Positions 1 to 8,139 of a stretch of DNA of 13,200 bases are shown here, one piece after another. This DNA is from an uncultured Rhizobiaceae group bacterium (GTDB lineage: Bacteria; Pseudomonadota; Alphaproteobacteria; Rhizobiales; Rhizobiaceae): positions 1-13,200 of the forward strand of contig CALFBU010000018.1 of the NCBI GenBank assembly GCA_937951455.1, read 5' to 3'. A model generated the notes under the pieces. It worked only from the letters and a program-made list of their open reading frames with translations. It was not told where the DNA came from and ran no database searches. A program made the translations under genes and the position numbers. The stretch's first letter is position 1. The number at the start of each line of letters is the position of its first letter.

Positions 1-1300
1 AAGGTGCTGCTGAGAAACCGAACTTTTCAAGGAAGAACATGCCAACACCCAAGGCCAACATGACGTAGACATCCCCCATGGATTGCTGAACGGAATAAGC
101 ACCAAAGAGCGCCAGGACCATCACCGCCGCCGCCATGATAGTAACAGGCGCACGTGCAATTCTGGCAGCCCAGGTTGCGGTATAAATGCCAAAGATTACC
201 ATCAGAATTTGACCAACCAGCATGGAGTTGATGAACGTCCATGCCACCTGTGGATGGTTATCAAACAGATCAGAGCCCGGGAAAATGCCATGAATAATTA
301 GCCCACCCAGCAGAACCGCTGCAGTCGGACTGCCGGGAATCGATAACGTTAGAAGTGGTACAAGTGATGGGCCCACCATGGCATTGTTGGCGGATTCAGC
401 AGCGATTAATCCTTCAGGATGACCAGTACCGAATTTCTCTTTTTCAGGTGAAAATTTCTTGGCCTGATCGTACGCAACAAGGCCAGCAATCTGTCCGCCT
501 ACACCTGGAATAAGACCGATGATGCTGCCAAAGATTGTGCCGATGGAAAGCGAACGCCCGCTGCGTGAAATTTCTTTAAGAGAGTCCATGAACCGTTGTT
601 TTGGAACCTCAATAGCCTCAATTACAGAACTGTCACGTCCTTTTGAAAACATGTCCAAAACCTGCGGTATCGCAAACAAACCGATGAGCGCTGCGATGAT
701 GTTAATGCCGCCAGCCAGTGCGTCTGTAAAAATAAAACGCTGTGCACCAAGATTATCATCAAATCCGATCATCGATAGCCACAGGCCGATGCAGCCTGAA
801 AGCAGACCTTTCACAAAGGACTTCGAATCTAGAGAACCAATCACCGTCACACCTAAAATAGCCATCCAGAAAAGGTGTGAAGGACCAAAGGCAAGCGCCC
901 ATTTGGCCAGCACTGGTGTTAGGAAAATCAAAAGTAATACCCCGATTACTCCACCTATCCCTGATGACAGGAATGATAGGTGGAGTGCTCTGGCCCCCTC
1001 ACCGTTTTTTGCCATAGCATTGCCATCTAAGGCTGTTGCTATATTGGCTGGTGCCCCCGGGATTTTAAGAAGGATAGCGCTCACCGCACCCCCCGCCACA
1101 GTGGACGTATAAGCTGCCCCCAGCAGAATAAGCCCCTGTGTCGGTGATAGGTGAAAGGTAAATGGAATGAGCAGAGCTACAGCCATGGTTGGCGACAAGC
1201 CTGGTGTTGCACCTAATATCAGTCCGCCAATTGTTCCCCCGAGCAACAGCAGAAATGCAGTAGGTTCAAAAACCCCACCAAAGTAACTCAAAAATTCCAT
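1..1300 (-). CDS. tctA: Tripartite tricarboxylate transporter large permease, TctA family (3' end cut by window)
   Basis: This is the large membrane permease of a TctABC-type transporter, which imports carboxylates or similar organic acids with a periplasmic binding protein. The frame is open from the ATG at 1300 to the left edge (433 codons). The family is usually about 500 residues, so roughly 65 C-terminal residues are missing. The start is supported by GGAGG eleven bases upstream. Family signatures are clear. GATPGLSP begins at residue 30 after a hydrophobic helix. IPGAPANIATALDG spans about 80-93. A second-half repeat carries IPGVGGQIAG, then an HPEGLIAAESANN stretch. The chain is hydrophobic throughout, with many glycine-rich helices. 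It is divergent from lacI across a gap containing a LacI-type operator, so regulation by that LacI protein is likely. No tctC or tctB precedes it, although these often lie upstream; they may follow beyond the left edge. Family assignment is firm; the substrate is unknown. Confidence 0.93.
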   Translation of the reverse strand, partial: MEFLSYFGGVFEPTAFLLLLGGTIGGLILGATPGLSPTMAVALLIPFTFHLSPTQGLILLGAAYTSTVAGGAVSAILLKIPGAPANIATALDGNAMAKNGEGARALHLSFLSSGIGGVIGVLLLIFLTPVLAKWALAFGPSHLFWMAILGVTVIGSLDSKSFVKGLLSGCIGLWLSMIGFDDNLGAQRFIFTDALAGGINIIAALIGLFAIPQVLDMFSKGRDSSVIEAIEVPKQRFMDSLKEISRSGRSLSIGTIFGSIIGLIPGVGGQIAGLVAYDQAKKFSPEKEKFGTGHPEGLIAAESANNAMVGPSLVPLLTLSIPGSPTAAVLLGGLIIHGIFPGSDLFDNHPQVAWTFINSMLVGQILMVIFGIYTATWAARIARAPVTIMAAAVMVLALFGAYSVQQSMGDVYVMLALGVGMFFLEKFGFSAAP

Positions 1301-1342
1301 ACAGTATCTATCCTCCAACCCTGATGCTAAATCGTGAAAATA

Positions 1343-1364
1343 AAAATGCAAACGTTTTCATTTT
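1343..1364. promoter_or_regulatory. LacI/GalR-family operator between tctA and lacI
   Basis: The core TGCAAACGTTTTCA (1347-1360) is a palindrome centred on a CG step with AAACGTTT in the middle, the classic shape of LacI/GalR-family operators. The symmetry extends to 22 bp, of which all but one symmetric base pair agree. It starts 46 bases from the tctA start and ends 49 bases before the lacI ATG at 1410, so one bound dimer could act on both divergent promoters. The match to the operator family is seen directly. That the adjacent LacI protein binds it is inferred. Confidence 0.8.
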
Positions 1365-1409
1365 ACTTTTTGAGACAAATTGGGAATAGTTTTCCAAGAG
1401 GACAATGAA

Positions 1410-2441
1410 ATGGAAAAAAGAACAAGATCCAGAAAAGGTGCGCCTGGCATCATCGAGGTTGCAAAGCTTGCAGGTGTTTCCCCTGCGACTGTTTCAAGGT
1501 TTTACAATGCGCCGGATATTGTCAAAGGCCCAACCCGCAATCGCATTGAAAAAGCCGCAGCTGACTTGGGCTATATTCGCGACCGCATGGCTGGAACGTT
1601 GCATAACGGTTTTTCAGGCACGTTTGGCTTGATTGTCCCAACCATCGATAACGCAATTTTTTCAGAGTTGATTGAGGCTTTTTCTGCACGCCTTCAAGAG
1701 AGAGACCGAACCATGCTCATCGCGGCACATGGGTATGATCTTGCGATGGAAACAGCCATTGTACGTTCGCTGCTTGAGCGTCGAATTGATGGGATTGCAC
1801 TGATCGGATTTGATCATGAAGCAGTTCCTTTTAACATGCTTGCGCAAAGGGATATTCCGGTAATTTCGGTTTGGAATTATCACAAGGATTCAAAAATTCC
1901 ATGCATCGGCATGGACAATTACAAGGCTGGGCAATGGGTAGCACAGCATCTGATAGAGCTTGGGCATACTGACATTGCTTGCGTCTTTCCCGATACCAAA
2001 TCCAATGACAGAGCGCGTGATCGCTTATCAGGCGCATTGGATACGCTGAAAGCAAACAAGATAAAGATGGCGCCCAATCGAATTTTGACATGCGCTTATG
2101 ATATTGGAGCGGCAAAAACTCTGGCGAAGTCCGTTTTACAAGATAAACCGCCAAGCGCGTTCATTTGTTGTAACGACGTCATTGCCCACGGTTTTATCTA
2201 TGCCTGTCAAAGTCTGGGCATTAATGTGCCTGGTGATATTTCCATCATTGGTATTGGCGATTTTGGCGGTTCGGAACATTTGGAACCTGCGCTTACGACC
2301 GTGCGTCTTCCTGCCAAGCGCATAGGAGTTCAGGCAGCGGATACGCTGTTGAAAATGAGCGATACGGGTTTGCCGCCCAAACAGTTTGCACAAGCGATCG
2401 ACCTAGAATTTATGGAACGTGCATCGACCAGAAAAATTTAA
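1410..2441 (+). CDS. LacI/GalR-family transcriptional regulator
   Basis: This is a DNA-binding repressor (or activator) with a sugar-binding-protein-like sensor domain. The helix-turn-helix lies near residues 13-40 (IIEVAKLAGVSPATVSRF), followed by the hinge-type segment ending in LGYIRDRMA. The rest (about 65-343) is a periplasmic-binding-protein fold, with FGLIVPTIDNAIFSELI at its start, SAFICCNDVIAHGF in the middle and a late VPGDISIIGIGDF motif. The frame is open back to a TTG at 1380. I chose ATG 1410 because AGAGGA (1397-1402) sits seven bases upstream and the domain then begins where the family normally does. The product is 343 residues, a normal length. It is divergent from tctA with an operator between them, and an oxidoreductase gene follows 100 bases after its stop. 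It probably regulates itself and tctA; the ligand is unknown. Confidence 0.93.
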   Translation: MEKRTRSRKGAPGIIEVAKLAGVSPATVSRFYNAPDIVKGPTRNRIEKAAADLGYIRDRMAGTLHNGFSGTFGLIVPTIDNAIFSELIEAFSARLQERDRTMLIAAHGYDLAMETAIVRSLLERRIDGIALIGFDHEAVPFNMLAQRDIPVISVWNYHKDSKIPCIGMDNYKAGQWVAQHLIELGHTDIACVFPDTKSNDRARDRLSGALDTLKANKIKMAPNRILTCAYDIGAAKTLAKSVLQDKPPSAFICCNDVIAHGFIYACQSLGINVPGDISIIGIGDFGGSEHLEPALTTVRLPAKRIGVQAADTLLKMSDTGLPPKQFAQAIDLEFMERASTRKI

Positions 2442-2541
2442 GCGGTTTCGGAATTAAAGAAGGCTCGTCGCGTTTAGAACCTGACAATTATAAAAACTGC
2501 GAATAGCTTGTGCATTAACAAAGATACCGACGAGGAACCCA

Positions 2542-5016
2542 ATGACCATAGATACGATGGCACAATCAACGCTGAATATTCAGAAAGATGAAACAGCGGA
2601 TAAGAAAAAGCTTCCAACTCATGCCAAGTGTGTTGTCATTGGGGGTGGTGTTGTAGGGTGTTCCATTCTCTATCATTTGGCGAAATTTGGTTGGAAAGAA
2701 ACAATTTTGCTGGAGCGCAGCGAATTAACGTCTGGCTCTTCATGGCATGCTGCGGGACAGATTCATACCATCAGTTCTGATCCCAATATTTCGCGATTAC
2801 AAAGCTACACCATCAATCTTTATAAAGAGATAGAAGAACTGTCAGGTCAGAACATCGGGCTTAATCTTACAGGCGGGTTCTATCTCGCATCCAATAAAAC
2901 CTGGTATGATTATTTAAAGCGTGAACGCTCCAAGGCGCGTTACATGGGACTTGAACAGGAATTTATTTCACCGCAGGAAGTCGCCGAGCGCCATCCGTTA
3001 ATTGATCCAAAGCATTTTCATGCCGCCCTTTGGGATGATCAGGATGGTGATCTTGATCCCTCCGGCACGACATACGCATTTGCAAAGGCTGCTCGTCATT
3101 ACGGGGCGCAATATTTCACCCATACCCCTGTGACCGCCACAAGACAGCGCCCGGACGGGCAATGGGAGGTCACGTCAGACAAGGGCGTTGTTATTGCAGA
3201 ACATGTTGTAAACTGCGGTGGATTGTGGGCGAGGGAAGTCGGACAAATGGCCGGCATTCACCCGCCTGTTCAGCCGATGGAGCACCATTACCTGCTCACT
3301 GAGCGGATTGATGAAGTTGCGGAGTTTGGTTCGCGTTTGCCATGCGGCATTGACTACGAAGCAAACATATATTTCCGCCAGGAACGCGATGGCATGCTGC
3401 TTGGCACTTATGAGCCAGTCGGTGTTCCCTGGAAAGTAGAAGGAACGCCTTGGGACTTTGGGCATGAACTATTAAACCCAAATCTTGAACATATTGCAGA
3501 ACGTCTGGAGTTGGGATTTGAGCGTATTCCAGCGCTTGCAACTGCCGGTATCCGCCAAACCATCAACGGGCCGTTCACCTTTGGCCCCGACGGCAACCCG
3601 ATGATTGGCCCTGTTCCTGGCATGCATAATTATTGGTGTGCGGTGGGTGTCATGGCCGGGTTCTGTCAGGGTGGTGGTGTCGGGCTGACCATGGCGGAGT
3701 GGATGATTGACGGCGAGCCTTCCATCGATGTTTGGGCCATGGACGTTGCGCGTTTTGGCGATTGGGCAAGCCCTGACTGGGGTACGGTAAAATCGACCGA
3801 AAATTACGAACGTCGCTTCGTCATGACCTTCCCGAATGAGACGCTGCCAAAGGGAAGAAAACAGCAAACAACTGCGCTCTACGATCGACTTGTCGCTAAG
3901 GGTGCGCGTATGGGCCAGTCGTTTGGTCTTGAGCATGCACTCTGGTTTGCAGATGGCCCTGAAGATGCACATGAAGAACCGATGTTTGAACGCAACCGTA
4001 GCCATGACTATGTAGCCAAGGAAGTCGAAGCTGTTCGAACAGGTGTTGGCGGCATCGAAGTTGCAAACTTTGCCAAACACTCAATCAAGGGTAAGGGCGC
4101 GCGCGAATGGCTGGACAAAACCATGGCTGGTTACATTCCAAAACCAGGCCGTATCACATTGACACCGATGCTAACGCCTAAAGGGCGGCTTTATGGTGAT
4201 CTGACGGTTGCCTGTTTGGGTGAAGATGAATTCATGCTGTTTGGCTCTGGCGCAATGCAGGACGCGCATAGCCGTTTCTTTGCAAAGACCTTGCCTGATA
4301 CAGTGTCCTACGAAAACCAAACGCAGGAGTGGCACGGGATTGCGATTTCAGGTCCTAAATCCCGAGAGCTTCTTTCACGCATAACCCGCGATGATGTGAG
4401 TGCTGAAGCGCTAAAATTCCGCGACACACGCAAGACCTTTGTGGGTGGTGTACCGGTTATCTTGAACCGCATCAGTTTTTCTGGCGAATTGGGTTATGAG
4501 ATTTATTGCCGACCGCAGTACCTTCTGAAACTCTCGGAAGCGATTGAGGAAGCAGGCAGCGATCTTGGTTACAAATGGTACGGTAACAGATGCCTGATGT
4601 CGCTGCGCCTTGAAAAAGGTTGGGGCGCTTGGGGGCTGGAGTTCAGACCAGACTTTAACGCTATAGAAAGTGGCATGGATGTTTTCATCAATTGGAAAAA
4701 AGATTTCACTGGCAAGGAAGCCACTTTAAAATTCAGGGAAGAAGGCGTTGCACGCAAGCTTGTAAGCCTTGTGATTGATAGCGACATCGACGTCACGCTG
4801 GATGAAGCTGTTCTGAAAGGCGATGAGGCTGTTGGCTACATTACCTCGGGCGGCTATGCGCATCATGTCAAAAAATCAATGGCATTGGCCTACGTGAGTT
4901 CTGACTGCGCAACTCCTGGTAGCAAACTACAAGTGGAAATTCTTGGCGAATTACATGATGCGGAAGTGATAAACGGTGCGATTTATGATGCCAATGGCGC
5001 AAACATGCGAAGTTAG
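2542..5016 (+). CDS. FAD-dependent oxidoreductase-GcvT fusion, dimethylglycine/sarcosine dehydrogenase family
   Basis: Enzymes of this family oxidatively demethylate N-methylated glycines. The FAD half removes the methyl group and the C-terminal folate half captures it as methylene-tetrahydrofolate. The dinucleotide-binding motif VVIGGGVVGCS is at residues 31-41. The segment LTSGSSWHAAGQ follows, with His69 at the position of the covalent FAD-linking histidine of mitochondrial dimethylglycine and sarcosine dehydrogenases. A connecting domain follows at about 395-450. The GcvT-like region is about 455-720, with the characteristic MSLRLEKGWGAWGLEFRPD stretch near its end, then a GcvT C-terminal barrel. 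The length of 824 fits the family. No signal peptide is seen, so it should be cytoplasmic. GAGGAA four bases before the ATG supports the start. The family is secure, but the substrate (dimethylglycine, sarcosine or another N-methyl compound) cannot be decided. No LacI-type operator is seen in its own upstream gap. Confidence 0.9.
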   Translation: MTIDTMAQSTLNIQKDETADKKKLPTHAKCVVIGGGVVGCSILYHLAKFGWKETILLERSELTSGSSWHAAGQIHTISSDPNISRLQSYTINLYKEIEELSGQNIGLNLTGGFYLASNKTWYDYLKRERSKARYMGLEQEFISPQEVAERHPLIDPKHFHAALWDDQDGDLDPSGTTYAFAKAARHYGAQYFTHTPVTATRQRPDGQWEVTSDKGVVIAEHVVNCGGLWAREVGQMAGIHPPVQPMEHHYLLTERIDEVAEFGSRLPCGIDYEANIYFRQERDGMLLGTYEPVGVPWKVEGTPWDFGHELLNPNLEHIAERLELGFERIPALATAGIRQTINGPFTFGPDGNPMIGPVPGMHNYWCAVGVMAGFCQGGGVGLTMAEWMIDGEPSIDVWAMDVARFGDWASPDWGTVKSTENYERRFVMTFPNETLPKGRKQQTTALYDRLVAKGARMGQSFGLEHALWFADGPEDAHEEPMFERNRSHDYVAKEVEAVRTGVGGIEVANFAKHSIKGKGAREWLDKTMAGYIPKPGRITLTPMLTPKGRLYGDLTVACLGEDEFMLFGSGAMQDAHSRFFAKTLPDTVSYENQTQEWHGIAISGPKSRELLSRITRDDVSAEALKFRDTRKTFVGGVPVILNRISFSGELGYEIYCRPQYLLKLSEAIEEAGSDLGYKWYGNRCLMSLRLEKGWGAWGLEFRPDFNAIESGMDVFINWKKDFTGKEATLKFREEGVARKLVSLVIDSDIDVTLDEAVLKGDEAVGYITSGGYAHHVKKSMALAYVSSDCATPGSKLQVEILGELHDAEVINGAIYDANGANMRS

Positions 5017-5029
5017 GTCGCCCAAAACC

Positions 5030-5052
5030 TGATAAAAAGGAATTTTTTATCA
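5030..5052 (+). terminator. AT-rich inverted repeat after the oxidoreductase gene, possible weak terminator
   Basis: TGATAAAAA (5030-5038) and TTTTTATCA (5044-5052) are perfect 9-bp arms around a five-base loop, 13 bases after the stop codon at 5016. The stem has one G-C pair only and no separate T-run follows it, so it is a poor intrinsic terminator. The position after a stop and before an unrelated gene is the main argument. Confidence 0.35.
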
Positions 5053-5078
5053 ATATAGATTAGAAATCTTGTTTTCTT

Positions 5079-5092
5079 TAACTTTAAAGTTA
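5079..5092. repeat. Perfect 14-bp palindrome upstream of the hybrid kinase gene
   Basis: TAACTTTAAAGTTA reads the same on both strands. It lies 46 bases before the kinase start in a non-coding gap. It could be an operator for a dimeric regulator. In AT-rich DNA such a palindrome may also arise by chance. No family consensus is recognised. Confidence 0.4.
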
Positions 5093-5101
5093 TTGAAAGG
5101 C

Positions 5102-5133
5102 GGTACTCTGAGGTTGGATTTTTTCAGAGTATC
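5102..5133 (+). promoter_or_regulatory. Hairpin immediately before the kinase start codon
   Basis: GGTACTCTGA (5102-5111) pairs with TCAGAGTATC (5124-5133) over 10 bp, with one G-U pair as RNA and a 12-base loop. The right arm ends five bases before the ATG at 5139 and so fills the place where a Shine-Dalgarno sequence would lie. No good Shine-Dalgarno is seen; AGAG at 5126-5129 is inside the stem. It may control translation of the kinase, or act as a DNA operator. The structure is seen; the role is inferred. Confidence 0.5.
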
Positions 5134-5138
5134 GCGTT

Positions 5139-8126
5139 ATGGAAAACAACAGAATAAAAGAAATACTGGCTAATAATGACCGTAAGGGCGAGCGTGCAAT
5201 TGCTATGTTGCAAGCGCTCATGGCGTTTACGATTTTCCTTTTGCACATTCTTTCAGCATCGAAAAACCAATGGGAAACCATCAGTGCGGTAACGATCGGC
5301 ATTGCGACAATGATCCTGATGACCTCGCTTTTAAGAGTTAGGGCATCATATGCTGTTCAGCTGAGTACCTTCTATTCGCATATCCTTACCGTCTTTGATG
5401 GTATGCTGATCTTTGGATTGATGCTTTCATATAATCTTGCATACAGCCTGCCTCTGGAAGCTACTTTCAAAACACCCACGGTTATTTTTCTTGTTCTTTA
5501 CACAGTAGTGCGGGTTTTGCGCTCTGATCCATGGAGCGTATTGGTTGCAGGGGTTACCGTTCTAACTGGCTGGCTGGGACTTTTTTCGTTAGCCATGATA
5601 AGGGGTGCAAATATCACCACGTCTTATGCCGAATTTATTGCTTCGGATAAAATGCTGGTCGGTGCAGTCTTTGAATTGGCGGCAGGCTATGCCGCAGTAG
5701 TGTTTATTCTGGCCATTTATACAAAAAGCGCACGCCAGTTTGTTGCAAACACAGCACATATTGAAGACCTAGCAATCGCAAATCTCAAGGCAGAAGAAAA
5801 CATCCAGATTTTTGAAGAGCTATTACAATCCTCAGTGGATGGCGTCGTAATCGTTGATCGCCACGGTCAAATTGAGAGATTAAACCCGGCTATTGAAAAT
5901 CTGTTCAATTACAAGGATTCTGAACTCGTAGGACAGAACGTTTCAATTTTGATGTCCGAAGAAAATGCGGAATTACTAAAATACGCCATCAGCCACTATT
6001 TGGAAACAGACCAAAGCGATCTTGTAGGCCACAGTTTTGAAACCACTGGCGTAAAACGCGATGGCACGGAATTCGATATTGAGCTTTCAATTTCAGAATT
6101 CAACGCCTCAGGAAGGGTCTGTTTTGCGGGCTTTATCCGCGATGTTTCACAAAGAACACAGGCGTTGGCAAACGAGATGCGGGCAAAGGCACAATTTGAA
6201 AATGCGATGAACGCAGCCATGGATGCTATTATCATTATCGATGATCAGGGCAAAATAAGAAATTTCAACCCGGCTGCAGAAGAAATTTTTGGTCATAAAT
6301 TTGATGAAATTGCAAACAAGAAACTCAGCGACGTTATTATTCCACATCGCTATCGTGATGCGCATGACAAGGGGATGAACCACTATCTAAAAACAGGGGA
6401 CGGGCCTGTACTTAACAATCGTATTGAGATTGAAGGTCTGCACGCAAGTGGCGAGGAAATTCAAATTGAATTGGCAATTCGCGAAATAGAAGGCGCAACC
6501 GGCAAGCTGTTTATTGGTTATGCGCGCGATATTTCTGAAAGGAAATCATTTGAAGCGCAACTATTGGGTGCAAAAAACTCTGCAGAAATGGCAACCCGCG
6601 CCAAGACAAGCTTCCTCGCTATGATGAGCCATGAAATCAGAACTCCGCTCAATGGTGTGTTGGGAATCCATGGCCTCCTCAAGGAAACACCGTTGGATGA
6701 AGATCAGCGGCAATTGCTGGAAACAGCATCAGAGTCTGGGCAGTCACTACTAGCTATCATCAATGATCTACTGGACTTTTCCAAGCTCGAAGCCGGCAAG
6801 TTTGAGATTGAAAACAAGCCTTTTAATTTACGTGAGTTGGTCGCATCTGTTATCAATCTCATACAACCTCACGCAGATGATAAACAACTGAAACTTATCT
6901 GCGAAATAGATGATACAATACCTCAGTTTTTGATGGGAGACGCTGCGCGGATTCGTCAGATACTTCTTAATCTGTCTTGGAATGCCATAAAATTTACACC
7001 AAAGGGCAAAGTTGAGATTTTGATTGAAACCAGATCAAATGATGTAATATCGTTTTCTGTAAAAGATACCGGAATAGGTATTCCACCAGAAAAGCACCAG
7101 GATCTGTTCTCGGAGTTTTCGACCATAGATGCAAGTTATTCAAACAAGTTTGGGGGTACTGGCCTTGGTCTTGCAATTTGTAAGGCGCTTGTAGAGAATA
7201 TGAATGGTGAAATAGGTCTGTCCAGTAATCCTGGAAAAGGTTCAAAGTTTTGGTTCAACCTGTCGCTGGAAGCTTGCGAGAACGAATATATCGATCATCA
7301 AAACAGAAATGAAATCGTTGAAAATATTTCATCAGGTTTATCGCAAATCAAAGTTCTGATTGCGGAAGATAATAAAACCAACCAGCTAATCACTTCCAGA
7401 TATCTTAAGCATTTTGGGTGTAGCTTCGAAATAGCAAACAACGGCATTGAAGCTGTAGAAAAAGTAATGATGCATGACTTTGACATCATATTAATGGATA
7501 TCTCCATGCCTGAGTTAAATGGATTTGAAGCTACTGCAAAAATCAGGAAGATAGCGGATGAAAGAAAGTCCGCACTTCCGATCATCGCGTTCACAGCCTA
7601 TGCAAGCAAGGAAGACCAGGAAAAAATTACCAATGCAGGTATGGATGGGTTTGTACCAAAACCGTTCTCAAGAGAACAGCTTGTAAAGGTTATATCAGAT
7701 AATCTTCAGCTTGAGCATGATAATCTCATGTCGGAAGTGATAACAGAAGAACCAAATGTTTCAGGTTTTGACATGTCCGTATTGGATTCTATTCTGGAAG
7801 ATATGAAGCCGGAAGCGGTGAGCAATCTGTTTAATGAGTTTAACAAGGATGTTAAGCGATACCTTTCAAATGCCAATGACGGACTGGAACACAAAGATAC
7901 AGTACTGTTGGAGAAAGCCTCGCACGGCATACAAGGCGTATCAGGCATGTTTGGTGCAAACCAATTATGCGAGCTTGCAAGCAATGTTAATCAATTATGT
8001 TTAAATGAGGATGGTGAAAACCTGTATGAAGAAGCCACTCAGTTAATCAAAAAAGCTCAATCAATCATTGAGTCAACTGAAGCGCTGGAAACTTATTACG
8101 TGAGTAAGGCTGAAGGTTCTAAATAA
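5139..8126 (+). CDS. Hybrid sensor histidine kinase (6 TM, PAS, PAS, HisKA, HATPase, receiver, Hpt)
   Basis: This inner-membrane sensor kinase carries a complete internal phosphorelay. Six hydrophobic helices lie at about residues 23-40, 47-67, 79-101, 112-128, 130-154 and 171-194, with no large periplasmic loop, so the ligand is probably hydrophobic or membrane-associated. PAS domains span about 222-340 and 350-470. HisKA has [15 protein letters not shown] with His498. The ATPase has the N-box [10 protein letters not shown] (611-620), DTGIGIP (643-649) and GGTGLGLAI (672-680). The receiver has acidic residues E743/D744, Asp787 as phospho-acceptor and Lys841. The C-terminal Hpt has [10 protein letters not shown] with His929; the usual lysine three residues after the histidine is glutamine. 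The stop lies 13 bases before the sigma-54 activator gene, its likely output. The start ATG lacks a clear ribosome site and sits behind a hairpin. Domain calls are firm; the signal is unknown. Confidence 0.95.
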   Translation: MENNRIKEILANNDRKGERAIAMLQALMAFTIFLLHILSASKNQWETISAVTIGIATMILMTSLLRVRASYAVQLSTFYSHILTVFDGMLIFGLMLSYNLAYSLPLEATFKTPTVIFLVLYTVVRVLRSDPWSVLVAGVTVLTGWLGLFSLAMIRGANITTSYAEFIASDKMLVGAVFELAAGYAAVVFILAIYTKSARQFVANTAHIEDLAIANLKAEENIQIFEELLQSSVDGVVIVDRHGQIERLNPAIENLFNYKDSELVGQNVSILMSEENAELLKYAISHYLETDQSDLVGHSFETTGVKRDGTEFDIELSISEFNASGRVCFAGFIRDVSQRTQALANEMRAKAQFENAMNAAMDAIIIIDDQGKIRNFNPAAEEIFGHKFDEIANKKLSDVIIPHRYRDAHDKGMNHYLKTGDGPVLNNRIEIEGLHASGEEIQIELAIREIEGATGKLFIGYARDISERKSFEAQLLGAKNSAEMATRAKTSFLAMMSHEIRTPLNGVLGIHGLLKETPLDEDQRQLLETASESGQSLLAIINDLLDFSKLEAGKFEIENKPFNLRELVASVINLIQPHADDKQLKLICEIDDTIPQFLMGDAARIRQILLNLSWNAIKFTPKGKVEILIETRSNDVISFSVKDTGIGIPPEKHQDLFSEFSTIDASYSNKFGGTGLGLAICKALVENMNGEIGLSSNPGKGSKFWFNLSLEACENEYIDHQNRNEIVENISSGLSQIKVLIAEDNKTNQLITSRYLKHFGCSFEIANNGIEAVEKVMMHDFDIILMDISMPELNGFEATAKIRKIADERKSALPIIAFTAYASKEDQEKITNAGMDGFVPKPFSREQLVKVISDNLQLEHDNLMSEVITEEPNVSGFDMSVLDSILEDMKPEAVSNLFNEFNKDVKRYLSNANDGLEHKDTVLLEKASHGIQGVSGMFGANQLCELASNVNQLCLNEDGENLYEEATQLIKKAQSIIESTEALETYYVSKAEGSK

Positions 8127-8139
8127 AAGATTTGGTATA

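Noticed and set aside
519..1112. 197-codon plus-strand open frame
   Set aside because: It lies entirely opposite the tctA frame, whose translation carries clear family motifs; this one resembles nothing.
1380..1409. Upstream TTG start that would lengthen the LacI protein by ten residues
   Set aside because: The ATG at 1410 has AGAGGA seven bases upstream and places the helix-turn-helix where the family has it; the TTG has no good ribosome site.
3472..4080. 202-codon minus-strand open frame inside the oxidoreductase gene
   Set aside because: It is antisense to a gene with continuous FAD/GcvT homology and has no recognisable domain.
5017..5138. Sigma-54 promoter or LuxO box ahead of the kinase gene
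   Set aside because: No GG-N10-GC pair in a TGGC/TTGC context and no TTGCA palindrome was found in this gap.
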